This document shows, one piece after another, positions 54,350 to 62,968 of a stretch of DNA of 64,000 nucleotides. Below the pieces are notes generated by a model. It was not told where the DNA came from and did no database searches. It was given only the letters and a program-made list of their open reading frames with translations. A program made the translations under genes and the position numbers. Origin of the DNA: Microcella frigidaquae (GTDB lineage: Bacteria; Actinomycetota; Actinomycetes; Actinomycetales; Microbacteriaceae); the NCBI RefSeq assembly GCF_014200395.1, contig NZ_JACHBS010000001.1, forward strand, positions 1,798,001 to 1,862,000, written 5' to 3'. Positions within the stretch are counted from its first letter, which is position 1. Every line of letters begins with the position of its first letter.

Positions 54350-55411
54350 TTGACCCGCCTCCCTCCGCTCGCCCGCCGCAGCAAGACGCTCAGCGCGTCG
54401 CTCGGACTCGGCGAGAAGCTGTTCGCCTCCAGCGAGGAGCGCCGCTTCGCCGACGCGATCGAGACCGGCCTCGCCGAGGTCGAGGAGGGCCTGCTGCGCG
54501 AGGTCGCCTTCGCCGACGACATGGCCGACGTCACCTCGCGCTACCTGCTCGAGGCGGGAGGCAAGCGCATCCGTCCGGTGCTGACTCTGCTCACCGCGCA
54601 GCTCGGCGAGGGCAACAACCCCGCCGTCATCACCGCGGCGCAGGCCGTCGAGATCACCCACCTGGCCTCGCTGTACCACGACGACGTCATGGACGAGGCG
54701 GAGATGCGCCGCGGCGTGCCGAGCGCGCAGAACGTGTGGGGCAACTCGGTCGCAATCCTCACGGGCGATCTGCTCTTCGCGCGCGCGAGCAAGCTCGTGG
54801 CCGGGCTCGGCGAGGGCGCGATCAAGCTGCAGGCCGACACCTTCGAGCGACTCTGTCTCGGCCAGCTGCACGAGACGATCGGCCCCCGGCCGGGGGATGA
54901 CCCGATCGAGCACTACCTGCAGGTGCTCGCCGACAAGACCGGCTCGCTGATCGCCGCCGCCGCCCACATGGGCGTCATCTTCTCCAAGGCGCCGGAGGAG
55001 CTCTCGGCCCCGGTCGTCGCCTTCGGCGAGAAGATCGGCGTCGCCTTCCAGCTCATCGACGACGTCATCGACCTGGCCGAGCCGGAGGAGACCGGCAAGG
55101 CGCAGGGCACCGACCTGCGCAGCGGGGTGGCGACACTGCCCCTGCTGTTTCTGCGTCGTGCCGCGCTCACCGACCAGGAGGCCGCCGCGCTCCTCGCCCG
55201 CATCGAGCGCAGCGTCGGGGCGGATCCCGACGACCCGGAGCTCGCGGAGGCCATCGCCGAGCTCCGCGCGCACGCCGTCACCGCCGAGACCCTCGACGAG
55301 GCGCGCCGCTGGGCCGCCGAGGCGGTCGCGGCCCTCGCGCCCCTGCCGGAGGGCCCCGTCAAGCTGGCGCTCACCAAGTTCGCCGAAGCCGTGGTCGAGC
55401 GCAGCACCTGA
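54350..55411 (+). CDS. polyprenyl diphosphate synthase
   Basis: This is a 353-residue trans-prenyltransferase. The first Asp-rich motif is LYHDDVMDEAEMRRG near residue 107 and the second is FQLIDDVIDLAEPEE near residue 236; GGKRIRPVL binds diphosphate. It makes the long isoprenoid tail used by MenA. It begins with TTG at 54350, directly behind menG, with no better start available. The chain length (for example hepta- or nonaprenyl) cannot be inferred. Confidence 0.94.
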   Translation: MTRLPPLARRSKTLSASLGLGEKLFASSEERRFADAIETGLAEVEEGLLREVAFADDMADVTSRYLLEAGGKRIRPVLTLLTAQLGEGNNPAVITAAQAVEITHLASLYHDDVMDEAEMRRGVPSAQNVWGNSVAILTGDLLFARASKLVAGLGEGAIKLQADTFERLCLGQLHETIGPRPGDDPIEHYLQVLADKTGSLIAAAAHMGVIFSKAPEELSAPVVAFGEKIGVAFQLIDDVIDLAEPEETGKAQGTDLRSGVATLPLLFLRRAALTDQEAAALLARIERSVGADPDDPELAEAIAELRAHAVTAETLDEARRWAAEAVAALAPLPEGPVKLALTKFAEAVVERST

Positions 55412-55515
55412 GTCGTTCCCACCGGGTCGCCCTCCGAGCCGCTCGGGGCGCCCCGCCACCACCCCGCGCGCCGCGCCGCGCACCTCATCCCGATCAGAGA
55501 AAGAACCGCACGCCG

Positions 55516-56868
55516 ATGACCAAGCTCAGGCTCGCCATCGTGGGCGCCGGCCCCGCCGGCATCTACGCCGCCGACATCCTCCTCAAGCACGAGCGGTCGT
55601 TCGACGTCTCGATCGACCTGTTCGAGCAGCTGCCCGCGCCGTACGGGCTCGTGCGCTACGGGGTCGCCCCCGACCACCCGCGCATCAAGGGCATCATCAA
55701 CGCGCTGCGCGAGGTTCTCGACTCGGGCGACATCCGCATCTTCGGCAATGTGCGCTACGGGGTCGACATCACGCTCGACGATCTGAAGCGCCACTACAAC
55801 GCGGTCATCTTCGCGACGGGGGCGATTCGGGATGCGGAGCTCAGCATCCCCGGAATCGACGCGCACGGCAGCTACGGCGCGGCCGACTTCGTCAGCTGGT
55901 ACGACGGCCACCCGGACGTTCCCCGCACGTGGCCGTTGGATGCCTCGTCGGTCGCCGTCATCGGCAACGGCAACGTCGCCCTCGATGTCGCGCGGATGCT
56001 CGTCAAGCACCCGGTCGACCTGCTGCCGACGGAGGTTCCCGACAACGTCTACGACGGCCTCCAGGCGTCGCCGGTGACCGATGTGCACGTGTTCGGCCGA
56101 CGTGGTCCGATGCAGGTGAAGTTCACCCCGCTCGAGCTGCGCGAGCTCGGCGAGCTGCGCGACGTCGACATGATCGTGCACGAGGAGGACTTCGACTACG
56201 ACGAGGCCTCGCAGCGGGCGATCGAGTCGAACAAGCAGATCACGGTCATCGACCGCATCTTCACCCAGTGGCGCCAGCGCCAGACCGGGCAGGCCTCGCG
56301 CCGCCTGCACCTGCACTTCTACGCGAAGCCGCTCGAGGTCGTGACGGACGCCGACGGCCGCGTCGCGGCATTCCGGTACGAGCGCACCGAGCCGGATGGC
56401 CAGGGCGGCGTGCGTGGCACCGGGGAGGTGCGCGAGGTCGCCGTGCAGGCGCTCTACCGAGCCGTCGGCTACTTCGGCTCGCCGCTCGACGGCATCCCCT
56501 TCGACGACCGCCACGGCGTGATCCCGAACCACGAGGGCCAGGTGCTCGCGGACGACAACAGCGTCATGTCGGGCGTCTACGCGACCGGCTGGATCAAGCG
56601 CGGCCCGGTCGGCCTCATCGGCCACACCAAGAGCGACGCCATGGAGACCATCCAGCACCTGGTGACCGACCAGGCCTCGTGGTGGAACCCGGCCGAGCCG
56701 GACGAGCAGGCCGTCGTCGACCTGCTGCAGTCGCGCGGCGTGCTGTGGACCGATCTCGAGGGCTGGCACCGCCTCGACGCCCACGAGGTCGCCCTCGGCG
56801 CCCCTCAGGGCCGCGAGCGCATCAAGGTCGTCCCGCGCGACGAGATGATCCGCATCTCGCGCGACTAG
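55516..56868 (+). CDS. fprA: ferredoxin/adrenodoxin-type NADP reductase (FprA-like)
   Basis: This is a 450-residue FAD enzyme. The N-terminal FAD motif is RLAIVGAGPAGIYAADILL, with YGLVRYGVAPDHPRIKG typical of adrenodoxin reductases. The NADP site is VAVIGNGNVALDVARMLV, with VFGRRGPMQVKFTPLELREL, and the C-terminal GWIKRGPVGLIGHTKSDAMET follows. It transfers electrons between NADPH and ferredoxins. A weak GAGAAAG precedes the ATG. Confidence 0.94.
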   Translation: MTKLRLAIVGAGPAGIYAADILLKHERSFDVSIDLFEQLPAPYGLVRYGVAPDHPRIKGIINALREVLDSGDIRIFGNVRYGVDITLDDLKRHYNAVIFATGAIRDAELSIPGIDAHGSYGAADFVSWYDGHPDVPRTWPLDASSVAVIGNGNVALDVARMLVKHPVDLLPTEVPDNVYDGLQASPVTDVHVFGRRGPMQVKFTPLELRELGELRDVDMIVHEEDFDYDEASQRAIESNKQITVIDRIFTQWRQRQTGQASRRLHLHFYAKPLEVVTDADGRVAAFRYERTEPDGQGGVRGTGEVREVAVQALYRAVGYFGSPLDGIPFDDRHGVIPNHEGQVLADDNSVMSGVYATGWIKRGPVGLIGHTKSDAMETIQHLVTDQASWWNPAEPDEQAVVDLLQSRGVLWTDLEGWHRLDAHEVALGAPQGRERIKVVPRDEMIRISRD

Positions 56869-57299
56869 CGCTTCACCTCAGGGCGCGCGCGTCTCGACGC
56901 CACGGCGGTGGGTATGCCGGGGGAGGCAGATGTGCACGGCCGCGTCATCTCCGCTCAGCGGGAGGACTCCGTACCACTGCAGTGCGCTGCCGCACGCGAG
57001 TGGGCCGCCGTGCCTCCATGCCTCGCGCACCTCGGCGGGCACCTCGGCGGAGCAGTACCAGCCGCGCCCTCCTCTCCGACCGTCTTCGACGGCGAGCCTC
57101 CGTCTCGACCCCGCGCGCCAGGGCGGGGGAGGGATGGTGCGTCTCCACAGGGGCGGGACGCTGCGCCCCGGCGCCCCTGCGGGGGCCTTGTGTCCGTTCC
57201 TGCTCCTTCCGCAACCACGGAGCGCGTGAGCTCAATTCACCCGTTCTGTTGTTGTGGAAGGAGTGCCGAGTGGAGAGTCGGGTGCGGCGCCGGGAGCGC
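56869..57299. other. intergenic stretch without a supported gene
   Basis: Only short, mutually overlapping frames occur here, without ribosome sites, family motifs or consistent codon bias. A GC-rich inverted repeat (GGCGCCCCTGCGGGGGCC, about 57168-57186) near the middle may form a weak hairpin. It lies between the convergent fprA and DUF1801 genes. Confidence 0.4.
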
Positions 57300-57710
57300 T
57301 CAGACGGCGTCGGCGGCCGTCACCTGCCACGACAGCGCCACGAGCTCGCGCAGCACCGCGAGGTCGAGGCGGTCGAGCCGGGTGGCGTACACGCAGTCGA
57401 CCCCGGAGGTGTGAGGGCCGAGGCGGTCGAGCAGCGGCCCCGCATCCGGATGCGTCTGCAGGCCGTAGAGCGACAGCTTCGCCTTCCGCGGCGAGAAGGC
57501 GGCGCGCGGCCAGACGCCTTCGTGCCCGCTGGCGTACCGGTACGCATACTGCCCGAAGCCGATCATCGACGGGCCCCACATGACCGGCTCTGCTCCGGTG
57601 ACCTCGCGGAACAGCGCGACGAGCTCGGCGCCCTCCGCGCTGCGGCGCGCGTCGAGCGTCGCGAGGAACTCCTCGACGGGAATGTCCGTCGGCAGCGTCT
57701 TCTGCGTCAT
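57300..57710 (-). CDS. DUF1801-domain protein
   Basis: This 136-residue protein has PVEEFLATLDARRSAEGAEL, EPVMWGPSMIGFGQYAYRYA, then AAFSPRKAKLSLYGLQTHPD, which match the DUF1801 (YdhG-like) fold of small cytosolic proteins. Their function is undefined. The ATG at 57710 is preceded by GGGAGGACAGGG, a strong ribosome site. It is encoded directly downstream of cardiolipin synthase on the same strand. Confidence 0.85.
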   Translation of the reverse strand: MTQKTLPTDIPVEEFLATLDARRSAEGAELVALFREVTGAEPVMWGPSMIGFGQYAYRYASGHEGVWPRAAFSPRKAKLSLYGLQTHPDAGPLLDRLGPHTSGVDCVYATRLDRLDLAVLRELVALSWQVTAADAV

Positions 57711-57721
57711 CCCTGTCCTCC

Positions 57722-59212
57722 CTACTGAACAGTCGCGGTGACCCGCGCCAGGTCGTCGAAGATGCGCATGTGCGCCGGGCGGTGCAGCCAGGCGTCGAGG
57801 GTGAGCTCGCGCGAGTTCTCGCGGTACGACTGCTCGATCGCCCGCAGCTCCCTGATGATGGATGCCCCGCGCACCATCACCGACACCTCCAGGTTGAGGC
57901 TGAACGACCGCATGTCCATGTTGCTCGAGCCGATGATGGCGACCTGGTCGTCGATCGTGAAGTGCTTGGCGTGCAGGATCGTCGGCGACCGGTAGAGCCA
58001 GATGCGCACCCCGGCCCGCAGCAGCTCCTCGTAGTACGAGCGCTGGGCGTGGAAGACGAGCGTCTGATCTCCGATCTCCGAGACGAAGAGCTGCACGTCG
58101 AGCCCGCTCTGCGCGGCGGTCGTGATCGCGTACCGCATCGATTCGTCCGGCACGAAGTAGGGCGAGCAGATCTGGATCTGGTGCTGCGCGGCGTAGACGA
58201 GCGAGTTGAACAGGCGCAGGTTGTTCTCGCCCTCGAAGGCGGGACCGCTCGGCACCACCTGCGCGTCGAGCCCCTCGGCCGGGTCGATCTCGAGCGGGAT
58301 CACCGTCTCGCGCAGCAGGAGCTCGTCGGTCTCGCTGTACCAGTCGGTAGCGAACAGCGCCTCGATGCCCGCCACGATGGGCCCCTCGAAGCGCACCATC
58401 AGCTCCTTCCAGGCGAGGCGTGAGCCGTCGAGCCGCCGCCGCCGGCCGTAGCCGCGCTCGATGAGGTTCTGCGAGCCGGTGAAGCCGATTGAGCCGTCGA
58501 CGATGAGGAACTTGCGGTGGTTGCGGAGATCCGGGCGCTGCCACTGCCCGCTGAACGGCTTGAGCGGCAGCATCGGGTGGTGCTGAGCGCCGATGGCGTC
58601 CAGCCGTCGGCGCATCCGCCGGTAGCCGCGCACCCGCAGCGACGCGACATGGTCGTACAGCACCCGTACGGTGACGCCGCGCCGCACCGCGTCGTCGAGC
58701 GCGGCGAAGAACGGCTCGGTCTCGTCGTCGACCGACATGATGTAGAACTCGACGTACACCGAGCGCTCGGCCTGCTGCACCGCCTCCGTCATCGCCGCGA
58801 TCGACGCGCTGTAGTCGGTGAACACGGTCGCGGCGTTTCCGCCGACGAGCGGCATCGCGCCCAGGTTGCGGTTGAGCTCGACGATCGGCTGAAGCCACGG
58901 CGGCCACGCGCCGTCCTGACTCACCCGGTCCATGCCCTCGGTCGTCTCGAGGATGTACCGGTTGATCTCCTCCTGCTGCTTCCGTCGCCGCTTCGGCAGC
59001 CGGCGGGAGCCGAGCATCAGGAAAAGCAGGAAGCCGATGAGCGGCAGGATGTAGATCAGCAGCAGCCAGGCCAGCGCGCTCTGCGGCCGGCGGTTGCGCG
59101 GCACGACGACCAGCGAGACGAGCGCGATCGTCACGATGAGCACCAGCACCAGCACGCTGGCGATCAGCACGACCCAGGCTCCGGCCCCGCTGATCGTCAC
59201 GTCGCCGGGCAT
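57722..59212 (-). CDS. cls: cardiolipin synthase
   Basis: This is a 496-residue phospholipase-D-superfamily enzyme. Two N-terminal membrane helices (WVVLIASVLVLVLIVTIAL and SALAWLLLIYILPLIGFLLF) belong to a PLDc_N domain. The two HKD motifs are LRNHRKFLIVDGSIGFTGSQN near residue 231 and LHAKHFTIDDQVAIIGSSNMD near residue 416. It condenses phosphatidylglycerol to cardiolipin in the membrane. Only 7 nt separate it from yajQ upstream, suggesting an operon. Confidence 0.95.
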   Translation of the reverse strand: MPGDVTISGAGAWVVLIASVLVLVLIVTIALVSLVVVPRNRRPQSALAWLLLIYILPLIGFLLFLMLGSRRLPKRRRKQQEEINRYILETTEGMDRVSQDGAWPPWLQPIVELNRNLGAMPLVGGNAATVFTDYSASIAAMTEAVQQAERSVYVEFYIMSVDDETEPFFAALDDAVRRGVTVRVLYDHVASLRVRGYRRMRRRLDAIGAQHHPMLPLKPFSGQWQRPDLRNHRKFLIVDGSIGFTGSQNLIERGYGRRRRLDGSRLAWKELMVRFEGPIVAGIEALFATDWYSETDELLLRETVIPLEIDPAEGLDAQVVPSGPAFEGENNLRLFNSLVYAAQHQIQICSPYFVPDESMRYAITTAAQSGLDVQLFVSEIGDQTLVFHAQRSYYEELLRAGVRIWLYRSPTILHAKHFTIDDQVAIIGSSNMDMRSFSLNLEVSVMVRGASIIRELRAIEQSYRENSRELTLDAWLHRPAHMRIFDDLARVTATVQ

Positions 59213-59219
59213 CGCGGCC

Positions 59220-59708
59220 TCAGCGGAAGTTCACGAACTGCAGCGCGATGTCCAGATCTTTGCCCTTCAGCAGCGCCATCGTGGCTTGCAGGTCGTCGCG
59301 GCTCTTCGAGGTGACTCGCAGCTCGTCGCCCTGGATCTGCGCCTTCACGCTCTTCGGGCCCTCGTCGCGGATGATCTTGGAGACCTTCTTCGCGTCATCG
59401 CTCGAGATGCCGTTCTTCAGCCCCACCTCGATGCGGAACTCCTTGCCGCTGGCATAGGGCTCGCCGGTGTCGAGGCTGCGCAGGCTGATGCCGCGCTTGA
59501 TCATCTTCGACTCGAGCACCTCGAGCACGGCCTTCACGCGCTCCTCGGCGCTGGCCTTCAGCAGCAGCTTCTCGCCGCTCCACTCGATCGATGCGCCGAC
59601 GCCCTTGAAGTCGTAGCGCTGCGCCACTTCCTTCTGCGCCTGGTTGACGGCGTTGTCCGCCTCCATCTTGTCGACCTTGCTGACGATGTCGAACGAGGAA
59701 TCTGCCAT
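59220..59708 (-). CDS. YajQ-family nucleotide-binding protein
   Basis: This is a 162-residue protein covering the whole family length. It begins [20 protein letters not shown], continues [13 protein letters not shown] and [13 protein letters not shown], and ends [11 protein letters not shown], all hallmark blocks. YajQ proteins bind nucleotides such as c-di-GMP in some bacteria. The ATG at 59708 has TAGCAT 7 nt upstream, fitting a leaderless start. Confidence 0.95.
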   Translation of the reverse strand: MADSSFDIVSKVDKMEADNAVNQAQKEVAQRYDFKGVGASIEWSGEKLLLKASAEERVKAVLEVLESKMIKRGISLRSLDTGEPYASGKEFRIEVGLKNGISSDDAKKVSKIIRDEGPKSVKAQIQGDELRVTSKSRDDLQATMALLKGKDLDIALQFVNFR

Positions 59709-59715
59709 GGCGCCC

Positions 59716-59721
59716 ATGCTA
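59716..59721 (-). promoter_or_regulatory. -10 box (TAGCAT) of yajQ
   Basis: TAGCAT on the minus strand is 7 nt before the yajQ ATG. Confidence 0.45.
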
Positions 59722-59770
59722 GCGATGCGCGGTTCAGCGGAGGCAGAGGAGAGCGTGCTGGGCTGGACGC

Positions 59771-60559
59771 ATGAGTCTCCGCCGCACGCACGTCGCGCTG
59801 ATCGCCGCGGCCGTGCTCGCCGCCGCGGCCATCGTGGTCGGCGTCGGGCTCGCTCCGCGCCTGGCCGGCAGCGGGCCGGATGCTCCCGCGCAGCCCGCCG
59901 CCGACTTCGCTCCCCGGTGGGCGGCGCCGGCGCCGCTGCCCGCGGAGGACCCCGACCGCGACCGCCCCGGAACCTCCACCCGCCCCGACCCCGCGTGGGT
60001 GAGCGCGGTGGCCGGGGCCGCGGGAATCCCCGAGCGCGCCCTCGCCGCCTATGCCGGCGCCGCGCTCGCCAAGCACGCCGAGCGCCCCGACTGCGCCCTC
60101 GGCTGGAACACCCTCGCCGCGATCGGCTGGGTCGAGTCGCGCCACGGAAGCCACGGTGGATCATCCATCGCCGCCGACGGCACCGTCAGCCCGCCGATCG
60201 TGGGCGTCGCGCTCGACGGCGGCAGCACGGCGCTCATCGCCGACAGCGACGGCGGAACTCTCGACGGCGATGCCGAGTTCGACCGGGCGATCGGGCCGAT
60301 GCAGTTCATCCCGCAGAGCTGGCGCAACTGGGCCGTCGACGCCAGCGCCGACGGCGTCGCCGACCCGCACAACATCGACGATGCCGCGCTCGCGGCCGCC
60401 AACTACCTGTGCCGCGCGACGCCGACTCTCGGGGATGAGCAGTCGTGGCGCACGGGCATCGCGGCCTACAACGGCGACCCCGCCTACCTGGATGCGGTCG
60501 CTACCGCCGCGGCGCAGTACTCCGCAGCGGCTGAGCGGACGGGCCGGAACGGGGACTGA
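59771..60559 (+). CDS. exported lytic murein transglycosylase
   Basis: This is a 262-residue protein. The N-terminal segment [22 protein letters not shown] exports or anchors it, and a Pro/Ala-rich linker follows. The SLT-type domain shows [13 protein letters not shown] with catalytic Glu near residue 121, [20 protein letters not shown] and [12 protein letters not shown]. It should cleave peptidoglycan glycan strands outside the membrane. It is divergent from yajQ. Confidence 0.9.
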   Translation: MSLRRTHVALIAAAVLAAAAIVVGVGLAPRLAGSGPDAPAQPAADFAPRWAAPAPLPAEDPDRDRPGTSTRPDPAWVSAVAGAAGIPERALAAYAGAALAKHAERPDCALGWNTLAAIGWVESRHGSHGGSSIAADGTVSPPIVGVALDGGSTALIADSDGGTLDGDAEFDRAIGPMQFIPQSWRNWAVDASADGVADPHNIDDAALAAANYLCRATPTLGDEQSWRTGIAAYNGDPAYLDAVATAAAQYSAAAERTGRNGD

Positions 60560-60643
60560 GCGCCGTGGTCACAGGCACCCCGCCGCTCTTGTATTCTTGA
60601 CGAGCGCGTCCGGTCGGTGAGCACACCGGTCGGGAGCGCTCCG

Positions 60644-60728
60644 GGCGAGTTACCCAAGCGGCCAAAGGGATCTGACTGTAAATCAGCCGGCGTAGCCTTC
60701 GGGGGTTCGAATCCCTCACTCGCCACCA
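60644..60728 (+). tRNA. tRNA-Tyr (GTA)
   Basis: The acceptor stem GGCGAGT pairs with ACTCGCC at the end. The D-arm region ACCCAAGCGGCCAAAGGG, the anticodon loop with GTA (CTGTAAA), a long variable arm and the T-loop GGTTCGAATCC are present. The discriminator A at 60725 is followed by an encoded CCA (60726-60728). The long variable arm fits tRNA-Tyr. A TATTCT -10 box lies about 50 nt upstream (60591-60596). The final A of CCA is the first base of the next gene's ATG. Confidence 0.93.
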
Positions 60729-61591
60729 TGTCACCATCACCCCGCGCCACCGCCGAGTTGCTCTCGGTGGCGCGCGCGATCGCCCTCGAGGCCGGCCAGC
60801 TGGTCGTCGAGGCCCGTCGCGGTGCCGTCGAGGTCGCCGACCGCAAGTCGTCGCCGGTGGATGTCGTCACGCAAGTCGACCGCGATGCCGAGTCGCTGAT
60901 CCGCGGGCGCCTCGCCGAGTTGCGCCCCGGCGACGGCTTCCTCGGCGAGGAGTCGGGGGGTGGAGGCGGCACGACCGGCCTCACCTGGGTGGTCGATCCG
61001 ATCGACGGGACCGTCAACTTCCTGTACGGCATCCCGCACTACGCGGTGAGCATCGCGGTCGTCGAGGGCGAGGCCGACCCGCACACCTGGACGGCGCTCG
61101 CCGGCGTCGTCGTGAATCCCGCCACGGGCGAGCTGTTCTCCGCGACGGCCGGCGGCGGTGCCCAGCTCGGCGAACGTGCGATCGCGGTCGCCCCGCCCGT
61201 GCCGCTGGCCGAGGCCCTGATCGCCACCGGATTCGCCTACCGCTCCGAGACCCGGGCCGAGCAGGGGGCGGCCGTCGCCCGGCTCCTGCCGATGGTCCGG
61301 GATGTCCGCCGCATGGGCACGGCGTCGCTCGACCTGTGCGCCGTGGCGAGCGGTCGGGTGAACGCCTACTTCGAGCGCACGCTGAATCCGTGGGACCACG
61401 CGGCGGGGGCGCTGATCGCCGCGGAGGCAGGGGCACGGGTCACCGGCATTGGGGGCGGACGACCCGATCATCGCTTCCTCCTGGCCGCGCATCCCGATGT
61501 CGCGGAGGCCCTGGACGGCGTGCTGGACGCGGTCGGGGCGGTGCCCGGCGAGGCCGACGAGACTGCCGCCGCGAGCAAGGATCGCCCGTGA
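60728..61591 (+). CDS. inositol monophosphatase family protein
   Basis: This 287-residue Mg-dependent phosphatase has metal-site motifs GFLGEESGGGGG near residue 78, WVVDPIDGTVNFLYGIPHY near residues 89-107 and NPWDHAAGALIAAEAGARV near residue 221. Substrates may be inositol-1-phosphate or related sugar phosphates. The ATG begins within the CCA of tRNA-Tyr, so there is no independent ribosome-binding site. Later in-frame starts are not better supported. Confidence 0.92.
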   Translation: MSPSPRATAELLSVARAIALEAGQLVVEARRGAVEVADRKSSPVDVVTQVDRDAESLIRGRLAELRPGDGFLGEESGGGGGTTGLTWVVDPIDGTVNFLYGIPHYAVSIAVVEGEADPHTWTALAGVVVNPATGELFSATAGGGAQLGERAIAVAPPVPLAEALIATGFAYRSETRAEQGAAVARLLPMVRDVRRMGTASLDLCAVASGRVNAYFERTLNPWDHAAGALIAAEAGARVTGIGGGRPDHRFLLAAHPDVAEALDGVLDAVGAVPGEADETAAASKDRP

Positions 61592-61742
61592 GTCTCGTTC
61601 GCGGACTTTCGTTCCGGGCCCGGGGCGGTTACCCTTTACCAATCCGTGATATTCGCGTCAGCGGTACCCCCTGCCCTCCCGAGGCTCCTCGGAGCCGGGC
61701 GAGGGTCGCCTCCTGACCACCTGGACGAGACTGACTGACACC

Positions 61743-62888
61743 GTGACCGAACAGACTTCCTGGCCGCCGGCCGGCTCCGAGCCGACGGCGACCCCCTCCG
61801 CAGAGGAGTGGTTCCGCGACCTCGCGAACCGTGCCTCCGGAGCCGAGGCCGAGGCGGCTCCCACGGCCGGAGCAGTGGTCGTGGCCCAGCCCGCCGGGCC
61901 AGTCCTTCCCGCTGCGGCCGCCGCTCCGTCCGGCACTCGTCGTGCTCACCGCGAGGCTGAGCGCGCCGACGCTGCCCGCAGCCGCCGCGCCCCTCGTCTC
62001 TCCGCCCGCCCCGAGGCGGATGCCCGCACCGCGCCGTCCGCCGCTCCGCACGGTCGCCGCCAGGCCGCGGGCCCTCGTTCCGCGGCGCCCCGCACGTCGG
62101 CGGCCTCCGCCGCCGCAGCCGCGCCCCGCGTCTCCGGAGCCTCCATGGGTCGCGCGATCGCGAGCAAGGGATTCCCGGCCCTGGTCATGGCCAGCGTCGC
62201 GATGCTCCTCGTCGGGACGACGGTTCCCGCCAACGCCCTGTTCGACCCGGAGTCGACCCCCGCCTCCCTCGCCTTCTCCTCGCTGCCGTCGACCGAGGCT
62301 GCGACGACCGCTGAGCAGCTCGACGTCGAGGCGCAGGCCATCGAGGGCGAGATGTCCGAGGATCTCGCCACCGCGGCCGCCTCACGCGACGAGTGGGGCG
62401 TCACCACCTACGCCGAGATGCTCCGACTCCGCTACGGCAGCACCAACTACGCGTACACGGCGTCCGGCAGCGGCGCCATCCGCTGGCCCTTCCCCTTCGC
62501 GGCGCCGATCACCTCCGCGTTCGGCGAGCGTGCAGCCCCCTGCTACGGGTGCTCCACCTATCACCGCGGCCTCGACATCGATGCCGGATACGGCGCCCCC
62601 GTCGGCGCGATCGCCGACGGCATCGTCATCGCCGTGGGCCGCAGCGTGGGCTACGGCTACCGCGTCGAGATCGAGCACGTCATCAACGGCCAGAAGGTCA
62701 TGTCGAGGTACGCGCACATGATCGACAACAGCTCGGTTCTCGCCGTGGGCGACACGGTGGTCGCGGGCGAGATCGTCGGCGCCGTCGGCAACACGGGTCT
62801 GTCGACCGGCGCGCACCTTCACCTCGAGATCCACGTCGACGATGTGGCGATCGACCCCTTCGCCTGGCTGAAGGCCAACGCCGGCTGA
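61743..62888 (+). CDS. M23-family peptidoglycan endopeptidase
   Basis: This is a 381-residue protein. A long Ala/Pro/Arg-rich cytoplasmic part (residues 1-135) precedes a membrane or signal segment (FPALVMASVAMLLVGTTVPANAL). The C-terminal LytM domain is FGERAAPCYGCSTYHRGLDIDAGYG (Zn ligands His and Asp) with MSRYAHMI and GAHLHLEIHV. It cleaves cell-wall peptides. It uses a GTG start at 61743. The 150-bp leader was checked for a c-di-AMP riboswitch without success. Confidence 0.9.
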   Translation: MTEQTSWPPAGSEPTATPSAEEWFRDLANRASGAEAEAAPTAGAVVVAQPAGPVLPAAAAAPSGTRRAHREAERADAARSRRAPRLSARPEADARTAPSAAPHGRRQAAGPRSAAPRTSAASAAAAAPRVSGASMGRAIASKGFPALVMASVAMLLVGTTVPANALFDPESTPASLAFSSLPSTEAATTAEQLDVEAQAIEGEMSEDLATAAASRDEWGVTTYAEMLRLRYGSTNYAYTASGSGAIRWPFPFAAPITSAFGERAAPCYGCSTYHRGLDIDAGYGAPVGAIADGIVIAVGRSVGYGYRVEIEHVINGQKVMSRYAHMIDNSSVLAVGDTVVAGEIVGAVGNTGLSTGAHLHLEIHVDDVAIDPFAWLKANAG

Positions 62889-62968
62889 CCCTCCCGCACG
62901 CGGAAGCGCGGGCCGAGGTGAACCCCGACCCGCGCTGCGCATCCCCGACCATTCGGTCGAAGCGGTGA

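Noticed and set aside
53486..56784. Long minus-strand frames opposite menG, polyprenyl synthase and fprA
   Set aside because: The plus-strand genes carry full catalytic motifs; the antisense frames are Arg/Glu/Val-rich without motifs.
61592..61742. c-di-AMP (ydaO-type) riboswitch before the M23 peptidase
   Set aside because: The leader lacks the conserved core and closing stems as far as can be read by eye. A covariance search (Rfam ydaO-yuaA) would settle it.
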